Of a stretch of 64,000 bases of DNA, positions 11,187 through 19,191 are shown piece after piece. Source of the DNA: Vibrio hyugaensis (lineage in GTDB: Bacteria; Pseudomonadota; Gammaproteobacteria; Enterobacterales; Vibrionaceae). The position numbers were made by a program, and so were the translations under genes. The notes beneath the pieces were generated by a model. It was not told where the DNA came from and made no database searches. It saw only the letters and a list, made by a program, of their open reading frames with translations. The stretch lies in assembly GCF_002906655.1 (NCBI RefSeq), contig NZ_CP025795.1, positions 1,240,001-1,304,000 on the forward strand. The letters run 5' to 3'. The first letter of the stretch is position 1. The number at the start of each line of letters is the position of its first letter.

Positions 11187-12005
11187 ATGAAGTTATTCAA
11201 AGCGACCATTACTGCATTATTGGGGCTTGCGATTGCTTTGCCTTCGCTTGCAAAAGAAGAAGCCGCGACCCCAAATGTTGATCAAATCAAAGACCGCGGC
11301 ACGCTTCGCGTTGGTATGTCAACATTTGTGCCTTGGGCAATGCGTAACAAACAAGGTGAGTTAATTGGTTTTGAAATCGATGTAGCGAAACGCCTAGCCG
11401 CAGATTCAGGCTTACAAGTTGAATTCGTACCGACAGCGTGGGACGGCATCATCCCAGCTCTTCTTGCTAAGAAGTTTGATGTAATCATTGGTGGCATGTC
11501 GATTACGCCAGAACGTTCAAAGAGCGTATTGTTCACAGAACCGTATTCTCACTCAGGCGTTCAAGTAGCAGCAAACAAAGAGCTAGCTGCTGGCTTTAGT
11601 GAGTTTTCAGACTTTGACTCTCGCCGTATAAAAATTGCCGCTCGTCGTGGCGCGTTCACAGTGCAAGTAGCGCGTGAGACGTTCCCTAAAGCGAAGATCC
11701 TTCAGTTTGATGACGATGCTCAAGCATTCCAAGAAGTACTAAACGGCAACGCACACGCAGTCATTGCATCAAGCCCGAAACCGGAGCATGAAGCGATCAA
11801 ACACGCAGATAAGCTGTTTATTCCATTTACTGAGCGCTTATCAAAAGGTAACGAAGCCTTTGCGGTTCGCCTAGGAGAAGAAGACAAAAAAGCCTTCTTT
11901 AACAAGTGGATTGAAGCTCGCACACAAGATGGTTGGTTAGATGAGCGCTACGAATACTGGTTCTCAACGCTAGATTGGCAAGACCAGGTGGCACAAGGTC
12001 AATAA
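11187..12005 (+). CDS. Polar amino-acid ABC transporter, periplasmic binding protein
   Basis: A solute-binding protein of 272 residues (SBP_bac_3). A signal peptide (about 1-23, cleaved after PSLAK or just before) is followed by the family start IKDRGTLRVGMSTFVPWAM and the signature GFEIDVAKRLAADSG. The ribosome-binding site AAGGAGA is 5 bases upstream of ATG 11187, the strongest in this operon, as expected for a protein needed in excess. The exact amino acid bound cannot be read from the sequence. Confidence 0.9.
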   Translation: MKLFKATITALLGLAIALPSLAKEEAATPNVDQIKDRGTLRVGMSTFVPWAMRNKQGELIGFEIDVAKRLAADSGLQVEFVPTAWDGIIPALLAKKFDVIIGGMSITPERSKSVLFTEPYSHSGVQVAANKELAAGFSEFSDFDSRRIKIAARRGAFTVQVARETFPKAKILQFDDDAQAFQEVLNGNAHAVIASSPKPEHEAIKHADKLFIPFTERLSKGNEAFAVRLGEEDKKAFFNKWIEARTQDGWLDERYEYWFSTLDWQDQVAQGQ

Positions 12006-12028
12006 CCTTAATCATCGCACGAATTAAC

Positions 12029-12057
12029 AACACCGACTCGTACTGCGAGTCGGTGTT
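12029..12057 (+). terminator. Intra-operon stem-loop after the binding-protein gene
   Basis: A 12-bp perfect stem AACACCGACTCG/CGAGTCGGTGTT has a 5-base loop but only a broken T-run after it. Its place between the binding-protein gene and the second permease suggests partial termination or 3'-end protection, which would raise the binding protein relative to the permeases. Confidence 0.6.
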
Positions 12058-12082
12058 CTTCTCTACTATCGGGAGTCAAACT

Positions 12083-13003
12083 TTGAGCGGACAAACCACC
12101 ACTCGCGTTGCACCAACCAAAGCAAAATCAGGCTTTTTCTTAAGTCGTTTTAACCTACTCGATTGGGTACTGCTTGCCATCTGCGCGTTGGCTGGGGTTT
12201 GGCTCTATCATCGTTCTACCGTTGGCGTAAACTACATCTGGCATTGGAAAGAAGCCATTGACCTCTTATTCACCCCAAGAGCAGACGGCGGCTTGCCGTA
12301 TTTCTTCCAAGGCCTAATCTCAACGCTGCGCTTAAGCCTTTGGGGCATCACCTTTGCTCTCGTATTGGGCACGCTACTTGGTTTAGCTCGTTTCTCAGGC
12401 TCAGCTTGGTTGCGCACACCTGCCAACGCTTTTATTCAATTGGTACGAAACATTCCACCTTTGGTATTCGTATTCATCTTCTATTTTTTCATCTCGAACC
12501 AGTTGATCCCATTACTTGGGTTAGAAGATCTTCTGCGCAACTATCGCGGAGATATAAATGCACTGCAGAACTTCTTATTTGGTCCACCAAACCTATGGGA
12601 AAACTTGGCCTCTGGTGTGCTTTGTGTCGGCTTACTGTCTTCGGCTTATATTGCTGAAGTGGTTCGCGCTGGTTTGCAAAGCGTGGATAAAGGCCAGTGG
12701 GAAGCTGCAGATTCACTCGGCTTATCTCGCTGGGTCAAATACCGTTTTGTAATTGCCCCACAAGTACTCAAAGCAATTACACCTGCCCTCGCCGGACAAA
12801 CCATTTCACTGGTTAAAGACACTTCTATCGTTTCGCTGATCTCGATTCAAGAAATGACCTTTGTCGGCACAGAGATGGCCAATTCATCAGGCTACATTTT
12901 CGAAATTTGGTTAATCGTCGGCTTCGTTTACTTTCTGATTTGTTTCGGTCTATCAATGATTTTTAGATACATAGAGAAAAAATCGGAATCTATTTCAAAT
13001 TAA
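12083..13003 (+). CDS. Polar amino-acid ABC transporter, second permease
   Basis: An inner-membrane permease of 306 residues. The EAA loop reads EAADSLGLSRWVKYRFVIAPQ, and FIQLVRNIPPLVFVFIFYFF is typical of the family. The start is set at TTG 12083, because GGGAG lies seven bases upstream and the protein then begins with a short cytoplasmic tail before the first membrane segment. An earlier in-frame codon at 11975 would overlap the binding-protein gene and the stem-loop, so it is rejected. It forms the four-gene transporter operon with the three genes before it. Confidence 0.88.
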   Translation: MSGQTTTRVAPTKAKSGFFLSRFNLLDWVLLAICALAGVWLYHRSTVGVNYIWHWKEAIDLLFTPRADGGLPYFFQGLISTLRLSLWGITFALVLGTLLGLARFSGSAWLRTPANAFIQLVRNIPPLVFVFIFYFFISNQLIPLLGLEDLLRNYRGDINALQNFLFGPPNLWENLASGVLCVGLLSSAYIAEVVRAGLQSVDKGQWEAADSLGLSRWVKYRFVIAPQVLKAITPALAGQTISLVKDTSIVSLISIQEMTFVGTEMANSSGYIFEIWLIVGFVYFLICFGLSMIFRYIEKKSESISN

Positions 13004-13096
13004 CTTAAAAGCCCTCATATTTAAGACTTTGTAAGCCTTCAAATCGGAACTCCATCCTGTTACAGTCATTGCCATGCTAGTTTTTTGGCGTTTTTC

Positions 13097-13915
13097 ATGG
13101 AGTTAAAGCAGCAGTCCGACTACGAGCAGTACATAAGACAGGACAGTCTTGGTGAATACTATGTCGTGCTCAACCAATATACGTTTTACAGTGTTTATCA
13201 ACCTATCTTCGATAAGCATAGAAACATAATAGGTATGGAAGCCCTACTCCGCATTCGTGGTGTAGACGGCGCTAACATTCGGCCAGACCTGTTCTTTGCT
13301 GATGCAAGTATTGATACCTACTTTCGTCTATGTATCGAGTTTTTATCTCGTGCTATTCATATTCGTAACTTTGCCAAGCACTTCGCAGGTTCAACAATTA
13401 AGTTATTTCTTAATGTCATGCCTCAAACGCTGCTTACCCTAACTAAAGATATGGGTTTCAAAGATAACGGCCTTCTGTACAAACGCTTAGAAGAGCTTGG
13501 AATGCACCCCTCTGACGTCGTATTTGAAGTAGTTGAAGAATCTTGTGGTGACACTGAGCTTTTGATAGAAGCCGTCCAATTGATGAGGGCGAATGGCTTC
13601 TTGTTCGCTATTGACGACTTTGGCTCTCACCATTCAAACATGTCTCGCGTTAAACATCTTTGCCCCGACATCATCAAGATAGACCGTTCTTACCTTCTCG
13701 ATTATTGTTCAGGTGATACGCTGGCGATTGCAAACGCAGTAGAACTGGCTGAAGAGATGAATGCGAAAGTCGTGATAGAAGGTGTAGAGGAAAACATTCA
13801 GCTTTCCGCCATGCAACGATTAGACTTAGATTATTACCAAGGTTTTTACCTCGGCAAGCCTAACGCAATCCACCATTGGACGAATCAGGTTAATAGTAAT
13901 AAGCTTCTGCATTGA
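13097..13915 (+). CDS. EAL-domain cyclic-di-GMP phosphodiesterase
   Basis: A stand-alone EAL domain of 272 residues with no visible sensor or membrane segment. The residues needed for catalysis look complete: Glu of EALLR, Asn of LFLNVMPQ, Glu of VVFEVVEE, the two Asp of IDDFGS, Lys of IIKIDR, Glu of VIEGVEE and Gln of YYQGFYLGKP. It should therefore hydrolyse c-di-GMP and favour motility over biofilm. ATG 13097 is chosen although no clear ribosome-binding site is seen; TTG 13085 is the alternative. It ends at a bidirectional terminator. Confidence 0.88.
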   Translation: MELKQQSDYEQYIRQDSLGEYYVVLNQYTFYSVYQPIFDKHRNIIGMEALLRIRGVDGANIRPDLFFADASIDTYFRLCIEFLSRAIHIRNFAKHFAGSTIKLFLNVMPQTLLTLTKDMGFKDNGLLYKRLEELGMHPSDVVFEVVEESCGDTELLIEAVQLMRANGFLFAIDDFGSHHSNMSRVKHLCPDIIKIDRSYLLDYCSGDTLAIANAVELAEEMNAKVVIEGVEENIQLSAMQRLDLDYYQGFYLGKPNAIHHWTNQVNSNKLLH

Positions 13916-13948
13916 GCTCATACGAGCATCCTCGCCCACTCTACAAAT

Positions 13949-13987
13949 AAAAAGCGCCGACTTAGTCACACTAAGTCGGCGCTTTTT
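13949..13987. terminator. Bidirectional terminator between EAL and S4 genes
   Basis: An 18-bp perfect stem with a CAC loop, with an A-run at the left and a T-run at the right, lies between two convergent genes and serves both. Confidence 0.9.
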
Positions 13988-14022
13988 AGTTATTCGAATC
14001 TATCGAATCAAACCAACATCAA

Positions 14023-14562
14023 TTAAAAGAAGTCGATTGAGTTACGGCCGCTGTTCGGATCGCGAGTCGCTTTAGGCTTATCTTCTTTTTTGCCTTTCTT
14101 AGCCGATTGAGATAAGGCTTCTTTCTGTGCTTTACGCTCTTTGTGCGCGGCTTTACGGCCTGTTGATTTCGGCCCTTTAACGTTCGCTTTGTCGTTCTTT
14201 TTCGCACGAGACTTTTCTTTGCGAGCCGCTTGTGCTTCTTTCTTCGCCTTTTTCTCTGCTTTTTCTTCAGCAGATTCAGGTTCAGTTACTGGCGCGTCAC
14301 AGACAACAACATAATATTCTTGGTTGAACTCGAAAAAATCACCATCGTACATTTTGCGACGCTTGCGCGTTTCTAATTCACCATTTACCGCAACGTAACC
14401 TTCTTCGATGATGTGTTTTGCTTCACCACCGCCACTCACCAAGTTTGCGATTTTAAAAAGCTTATACAGTTCAATTGGGTGCGCGTCGACGTCGATGCCA
14501 ATCGCTTCGATTTCAATTTCTTCGCCTTCTAAATACTCTTCGTTTTCGTAATCTTGGGTCAT
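14023..14562 (-). CDS. S4-domain RNA-binding protein with lysine-rich tail
   Basis: A 179-residue protein. An acidic N terminus (about 1-20) is followed by a YbcJ-like S4 RNA-binding domain (about 25-90) with IANLVSGGGEAKHIIEEGYVAVNG. The second half (about 100-165) is a highly charged Lys/Ala/Glu-rich tail and is probably disordered. It likely binds structured RNA or ribosomal parts; the target is unknown. The start is ATG 14562. The tail is longer than in the short (about 70-residue) YbcJ proteins. Confidence 0.8.
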   Translation of the reverse strand: MTQDYENEEYLEGEEIEIEAIGIDVDAHPIELYKLFKIANLVSGGGEAKHIIEEGYVAVNGELETRKRRKMYDGDFFEFNQEYYVVVCDAPVTEPESAEEKAEKKAKKEAQAARKEKSRAKKNDKANVKGPKSTGRKAAHKERKAQKEALSQSAKKGKKEDKPKATRDPNSGRNSIDFF

Positions 14563-14688
14563 GTTCGGTACTCATTAATCTTGATGAACGGAGTTTAAAC
14601 GGAATGCGTACAAATAGAAACGTGATCTTCACTCATCTCTGCTATTTGGGTATATACTCACCCAATAACTCCTTGAACGAGCGTCATT

Positions 14689-15642
14689 TTGTCTAAAACG
14701 AGCCAAATCACCTTCGCAACCGCGAATCTATTTAACTTTATCGCCCCACCCAATGCCTATTATGATTTCGAGAACATCTACTCGACAGAACAATGGCAAG
14801 ACAAGCTCGCTTGGACAAAATCACAAATCGAACAGCTCAATCCTGACATCATCGGCTTGCAAGAAGTGTTCAGCATTGAAGAAACCAAAAACTTCTTTGC
14901 TGAGATCGGTTACGAACACTTTGCCTGTGTCGATACGCCACATGTCGAAGGCGATTATATCTACTCGCGTCCTGTTGTCGCCGTCGCTTCGCGTTTTCCG
15001 ATTGAACATTATGAAGCAGTTACGTTCGACAAAGAAACACTCGCTGCCTTTGGCGACCTCACCGCGCCCCCTTTCAGTCGAAAACCGGTTAGAGCGAGCA
15101 TTGTGCATCCCGTTATCGGCCACATTACGGTTTATGTGACGCATTTAAAATCTCAACGCCCTGCGGACACAGAAGCCCCCGAACAGGCAAGCAGACCAAT
15201 AGCCCGTTGGCTCTCAACTCAACAACGTGGCTGGGAAGCGGCAATGTTGCGTGATGCCATGCAAAAGCACTATGCGAGTAGCCCGATGCCAACGGTATTA
15301 ATGGGCGACATGAACCAACCCATCACTGATGCCAGTGTGAACAAGGCGTTGGTTGAACAATATGGTGATAGCGTCACTGATTTACAGCTCAATGACGGAT
15401 GGGAATTGCACGTAACGCCCTCACTAGATTCACGGCCAGCAACGCACTACCACTTTGCGAAAGGAAACGTGTTGGATTACATCTTGTTGTCGCAAGAGTT
15501 TGATGCGCACGCCGATATATCAATAGCAGAAGTCACGAACTACCAAGTGCTGGATGCGCACTTAATCAATCCGTCTTTTGAGAGAGATAAAAACGCCAGC
15601 GACCACGCATTTGTGGCGCTGACGGTTGAAATTAAGCTTTAG
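14689..15642 (+). CDS. Endonuclease/exonuclease/phosphatase-family hydrolase
   Basis: A 317-residue metal-dependent hydrolase fold. Motifs in order: NLFNF near the N terminus, IIGLQEVF (metal-binding Glu), TVYVTHLKSQ (catalytic His), VLMGDMNQP (Asp and Asn), and NASDHAFVAL (the C-terminal Asp-His pair). No signal peptide is seen. The start is TTG 14689, giving MSKTSQITFATANLFNF; the ribosome-binding site is poor. The substrate (nucleic acid, phosphoester or lipid) cannot be decided. Its last 11 bases overlap the end of the convergent cra gene. Confidence 0.82.
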   Translation: MSKTSQITFATANLFNFIAPPNAYYDFENIYSTEQWQDKLAWTKSQIEQLNPDIIGLQEVFSIEETKNFFAEIGYEHFACVDTPHVEGDYIYSRPVVAVASRFPIEHYEAVTFDKETLAAFGDLTAPPFSRKPVRASIVHPVIGHITVYVTHLKSQRPADTEAPEQASRPIARWLSTQQRGWEAAMLRDAMQKHYASSPMPTVLMGDMNQPITDASVNKALVEQYGDSVTDLQLNDGWELHVTPSLDSRPATHYHFAKGNVLDYILLSQEFDAHADISIAEVTNYQVLDAHLINPSFERDKNASDHAFVALTVEIKL

Positions 15643-16627
15643 CGTCGGTGTGGCGCTTTACAATCTTACGCGGAATCAACTCTACACCTGCTTTATAGCG
15701 TTTAGCTGAGGCATTAAGCGCCAACTCCATTGCGCTGTCGGCAATCAGCTCAAACTGCTGTGGAAGTGAGTTGATTTTGATTGCAAGAAAGTCGAGCAAG
15801 CGGTTATCACCGAAGGTGGCCAAACGTACTTTGCCCATCAACTCTGGCTTTTCTAACATCACATCCAACACGCCTTCTAATAAGGTGTAAGACATGGTCA
15901 CCACCGCATCTGGCAGCTTGCCCTTTTCGATCCAACCTTCGAGCACCTTCTTGCCTTCTTCACGGGAGAAGTGCTGACCATAGCCAACCAAAACACCAGT
16001 GCTACCTTGCTGACAAGCCGAACGGAAACCAAGTTCACGCTCTTTAGAGACTTGCAGTTCTTCTAACGCACCAATCAAACCAATCGAATCAATCTCTGAA
16101 GACAAGACCGATTCGGTTAGCTCAAACGCCGCATCGAAATCTTCACTGATCACACAACAGAAGTGCTCATCATCCATAGGGCGGTCAAGCGCAATAACTG
16201 GCGTACCGGAGTTTTGTAGTTTGAGGTAATACTCGCTCGCTGCTGGCATACTGCTCGCGACGAATAGCGCATCAATACGACGACTCACGAGCGCCTCTGC
16301 AACCTTTTGCTCCGTTTGCGGATCATCATCAGAACAACCAATCAAAATTTGATAGCCCGCTTTACGCGAGTTCTGCTCAATCAGTTTTGCTAAACGTGCG
16401 TAACTGGTGTTCTCTAAATCTGGAATGATCAAACCAAACGAACGTGAGTTGCCCGCTCTTAAAGAAGATGCTGCGTGATCCGGTTTGTAATTGTACTGCT
16501 CAACCACCGCCATGACTTTCTTTTGAGTCTTTTCGCTGATGCGGTATTTCTGCGCTTTTCCGTTAATCACATAGCTTGCTGTGGTCTTCGAAACCCCAGC
16601 TAATTTTGCTATTTCATCCAGTGTCAT
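15632..16627 (-). CDS. cra: LacI-family catabolite repressor/activator, Cra/FruR
   Basis: A transcription factor of 331 residues. A LacI-type helix-turn-helix opens the protein (MTLDEIAKLAGVSKTTASYVINGKA) with the hinge near residue 55. A periplasmic-binding-protein-like effector domain follows, and should sense fructose-1-phosphate made by FruA. It is divergent from fruBKA, with three Cra-type palindromes in the intergenic region, which supports direct repression of the fructose operon. The gene overlaps the end of the convergent hydrolase gene by 11 bases, with no terminator between them. Confidence 0.92.
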   Translation of the reverse strand: MTLDEIAKLAGVSKTTASYVINGKAQKYRISEKTQKKVMAVVEQYNYKPDHAASSLRAGNSRSFGLIIPDLENTSYARLAKLIEQNSRKAGYQILIGCSDDDPQTEQKVAEALVSRRIDALFVASSMPAASEYYLKLQNSGTPVIALDRPMDDEHFCCVISEDFDAAFELTESVLSSEIDSIGLIGALEELQVSKERELGFRSACQQGSTGVLVGYGQHFSREEGKKVLEGWIEKGKLPDAVVTMSYTLLEGVLDVMLEKPELMGKVRLATFGDNRLLDFLAIKINSLPQQFELIADSAMELALNASAKRYKAGVELIPRKIVKRHTDAKA

Positions 16628-16697
16628 ATTCTAAGCCCTGTTCTGTGCGCGGGATCATATTAATACATCAACGATCCTTCGATAAGTTGAATTATAT

Positions 16698-16735
16698 GCT
16701 GAACCGATTCAGTATAAAAGCTGAAAGGATTCAGC
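16698..16735. promoter_or_regulatory. Two Cra/FruR operators near the cra start
   Basis: GCTGAACCGATTCAG (16698-16712) and GCTGAAAGGATTCAGC (16720-16735) both fit the known GCTGAAnCGnTTCA-type Cra operator, and lie close together 71 to 108 bases upstream of the cra start codon. They could serve autoregulation as well as control of the fru promoter. The rest of the 425-base gap (16628-17052) holds no gene. Confidence 0.75.
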
Positions 16736-16876
16736 AAAACTCAAAAATTGACGAGAGTCACCAAAATCACGCAATACAGGCTCCCTTTGCTAGGCTTTAA
16801 AAGCATAAAGCCATGAGTGGTTAAGTTTCGATTTTAGAAACAGTTTCGCTGAGTGTTTTAAAAAATTTGACCAAAA

Positions 16877-16891
16877 GCTGAATCGATTCAG
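16877..16891. promoter_or_regulatory. Cra/FruR operator upstream of fruB
   Basis: A perfect 14-base palindrome CTGAATCGATTCAG (16878-16891), preceded by G, lies about 160 bases before fruB. It matches the Cra operator and is the strongest of the three sites. Confidence 0.8.
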
Positions 16892-17052
16892 TTTCTTTTG
16901 TTCAGTAAATTGTTGTTAAGCAAAACCGTCTCACATAGAGAAATGACGAACAAAGACACGTTCAGCAACCATAGATAAACGGCGTTACGCAAACAAAGTA
17001 CTGCGTAGCCAAGATGAATTAGAAATAGATACCTTAAGGCTGGAGAAGCACC

Positions 17053-18186
17053 ATGCTTAAGCTAAGTAAGAACGACATTACCCTATCTCAATCCGCTACA
17101 GATAAGTTTGAAGCGATCAAAAGCATCGCGAAAAGCCTGACAGACAAAGGTCTGGTTGAACAAGGCTATGTAGAAGGCATGCTAAACCGTGAAAACCAGA
17201 ACTCTACGTTTCTAGGTAACGGTATCGCGATTCCACACGGCACGACTGACACGCGCTCAATGGTGAAAACCACCGGCGTTGCTGTTCACCACTTCCCAGA
17301 AGGCGTTGAATGGGGTGATGGCAACACAGTTTACGTTGCTATTGGTATTGCTGCGAAATCAGACGAGCACTTGGGCATTCTTAAGCAGCTAACAAAAGTA
17401 CTGGGTGCGGATGGCGTTGAAGAGCGTCTGCGTGATGCGAAAAACGAAGACGACATTATTGCCCTGCTTCATGGCGACGTTCAGCTAGAAGCGGATTTCG
17501 ATGCTTCTCTCATTCAACTGCTATTCCCAGCAAGCGACATGATTCAAATGAGCGCGGTTGCTGGCGGCCTACTTAAAAACACAGGTTGTGCAGGTACAGA
17601 GTTCGTTGCAGACCTAGTAACAAAAACACCAACGCACCTTGGTCAAGGTCTATGGCTTGTTGGTAGTGATAAACAAGTAACTCGCACTGGTGTTTCTTTT
17701 GTATCAACAGCAAATGATTGTGAATTCGAAGGTGAGAAAGTGCGTGCTCTAGTTGCATTTGCAGCTTGCAACAACGCTCACCAATCTATCCTAAGCACGA
17801 TTTCAAAGCTTGTGTTTAACAACGAACACAACAAGTTACTTGATGCTTCTGCTGAACAGATCCTTGCACTGTTCAAAGGCGAAGAAATGGCAACTGAAGC
17901 GGCTGAAGATGGCAACACGGCAATCTTCAAAATCAAAAACGCCCACGGCCTACACGCTCGTCCAGGCGCAATGCTAGTAGCAGAAGCGAAGAAGTTCGAA
18001 TCTACCATTCGTGTGGCAAACCTAGATGGCGACGGCAAAGCAGTGAACGCGAAGAGCCTAATGAAAGTTATCGCGCTGGGTGTGAAACACGGTCACCAGC
18101 TTCAATTCTCTGCTGAAGGTCCAGATGCTGCACAAGCACTTGAGTCAATCGGCAAAGCAATCGCATCTGGTCTTGGCGAAGGTTAA
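17053..18186 (+). CDS. fruB: PTS fructose-specific EIIA-HPr fusion protein (FPr)
   Basis: A diphosphoryl-transfer protein of 377 residues that passes phosphate from enzyme I to FruA. The N-terminal EIIA domain has its phospho-His at 62 in GIAIPHGTTDTRS. A middle region (about 150-285) links it to a C-terminal HPr domain with phospho-His 301 in GLHARPG. The gene is preceded by GCTGGAGAAGCACC as ribosome-binding site. It is first in fruBKA, 11 bases before fruK, and lies under three Cra operators. The layout EIIA-M-HPr is the usual FPr form. Confidence 0.95.
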   Translation: MLKLSKNDITLSQSATDKFEAIKSIAKSLTDKGLVEQGYVEGMLNRENQNSTFLGNGIAIPHGTTDTRSMVKTTGVAVHHFPEGVEWGDGNTVYVAIGIAAKSDEHLGILKQLTKVLGADGVEERLRDAKNEDDIIALLHGDVQLEADFDASLIQLLFPASDMIQMSAVAGGLLKNTGCAGTEFVADLVTKTPTHLGQGLWLVGSDKQVTRTGVSFVSTANDCEFEGEKVRALVAFAACNNAHQSILSTISKLVFNNEHNKLLDASAEQILALFKGEEMATEAAEDGNTAIFKIKNAHGLHARPGAMLVAEAKKFESTIRVANLDGDGKAVNAKSLMKVIALGVKHGHQLQFSAEGPDAAQALESIGKAIASGLGEG

Positions 18187-18197
18187 GGGGCGAGAGA

Positions 18198-19172
18198 ATG
18201 ACAGGATTGAAAACAAACAAAGTCGTTACCATCACGCTTAACCCTGCCCTTGACCTAACAGGTTCGCTGGACTCAATTAAAGTGGGTTCTGTCAGCCTAG
18301 TTGAAAAGAGCAACCTACACGCGGCCGGTAAAGGCGTAAACGTAGCGAAAGTGCTTAGTGACCTAGGTGCAGACGTAACCGTGACGGGCTTTCTTGGCAA
18401 AGACAACCCAGAGCTCTTCCACCAGCTATTTAGCGATATCAAGGTTAAAAACGAGTTCGTCGAAGTCGAAGGCGCAACTCGCATCAACGTGAAATTGGTT
18501 GAAGCAGATGGCCAAGTGAGCGACATCAACTTCCCTGGCGTTCAAGTTACGGCAGAAGAAATCGCGCGCTTTGAAGAAACCCTATTCCGCCTTGCAGAAA
18601 CACACGATTACTTTGTATTGGCAGGCAGCCTACCGGGCGGTGTTACTGCAGAGCAATGCGCGGCATGGATTGAGAAGCTGCATCAGAAAGGCAAGAAAGT
18701 CTTGTTCGATAGCAGCAAAGCGGCACTACGTGCAGGCATCGACGCTCACCCTTGGTTGATCAAACCAAACGATGAAGAGCTAAGTGACTTTGTCGGCGAG
18801 CACCTTTCAACGCCAGAACAATGCCAAGAAGCAGCGCAAACGGTAAGCGATAAAGGCATTGAGAACATCGTAGTTTCTATGGGAGCAGACGGCGTGATGT
18901 GGCTTAACCAAGGCGAATGGTTACGTGCTCAACCACCAAGAATGAATGTAGTAAGCACTGTTGGCGCTGGCGATACGCTTGTTGCTGGCTTGTGCTGGGG
19001 TCACATGCAAGCGATGCCGAAAAACGATTTACTGCGCTTCGCTACCGCGCTTTCTGCCCTAGCAGTAAGCCAAGTTGGCGTTGGCCTAACCAGTCAGGAA
19101 GAACTGGAGAACATCAAGCTCCAAACGCAAGTAACCGAGCTTTACCCTAATACGAACTTAGACAAAAACTAA
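18198..19172 (+). CDS. fruK: 1-phosphofructokinase
   Basis: A PfkB-family kinase of 324 residues that converts fructose-1-phosphate to fructose-1,6-bisphosphate. It starts with TLNPALDLTG, has the substrate-binding HAAGKGVNVAKVL segment, and ends with the PfkB signature GAGDTLVAGLCWG containing the catalytic Asp. ATG 18198 is preceded by GGGGCGAGAGA. By removing fructose-1-phosphate it also resets Cra. It lies 19 bases before fruA. Confidence 0.95.
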   Translation: MTGLKTNKVVTITLNPALDLTGSLDSIKVGSVSLVEKSNLHAAGKGVNVAKVLSDLGADVTVTGFLGKDNPELFHQLFSDIKVKNEFVEVEGATRINVKLVEADGQVSDINFPGVQVTAEEIARFEETLFRLAETHDYFVLAGSLPGGVTAEQCAAWIEKLHQKGKKVLFDSSKAALRAGIDAHPWLIKPNDEELSDFVGEHLSTPEQCQEAAQTVSDKGIENIVVSMGADGVMWLNQGEWLRAQPPRMNVVSTVGAGDTLVAGLCWGHMQAMPKNDLLRFATALSALAVSQVGVGLTSQEELENIKLQTQVTELYPNTNLDKN

Positions 19173-19191
19173 GGAACAGAAGGTTATCAGT

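Noticed and set aside
11975..12082. Longer start of the second permease
   Set aside because: It would overlap the binding-protein gene and the stem-loop, and TTG 12083 has a good ribosome-binding site.
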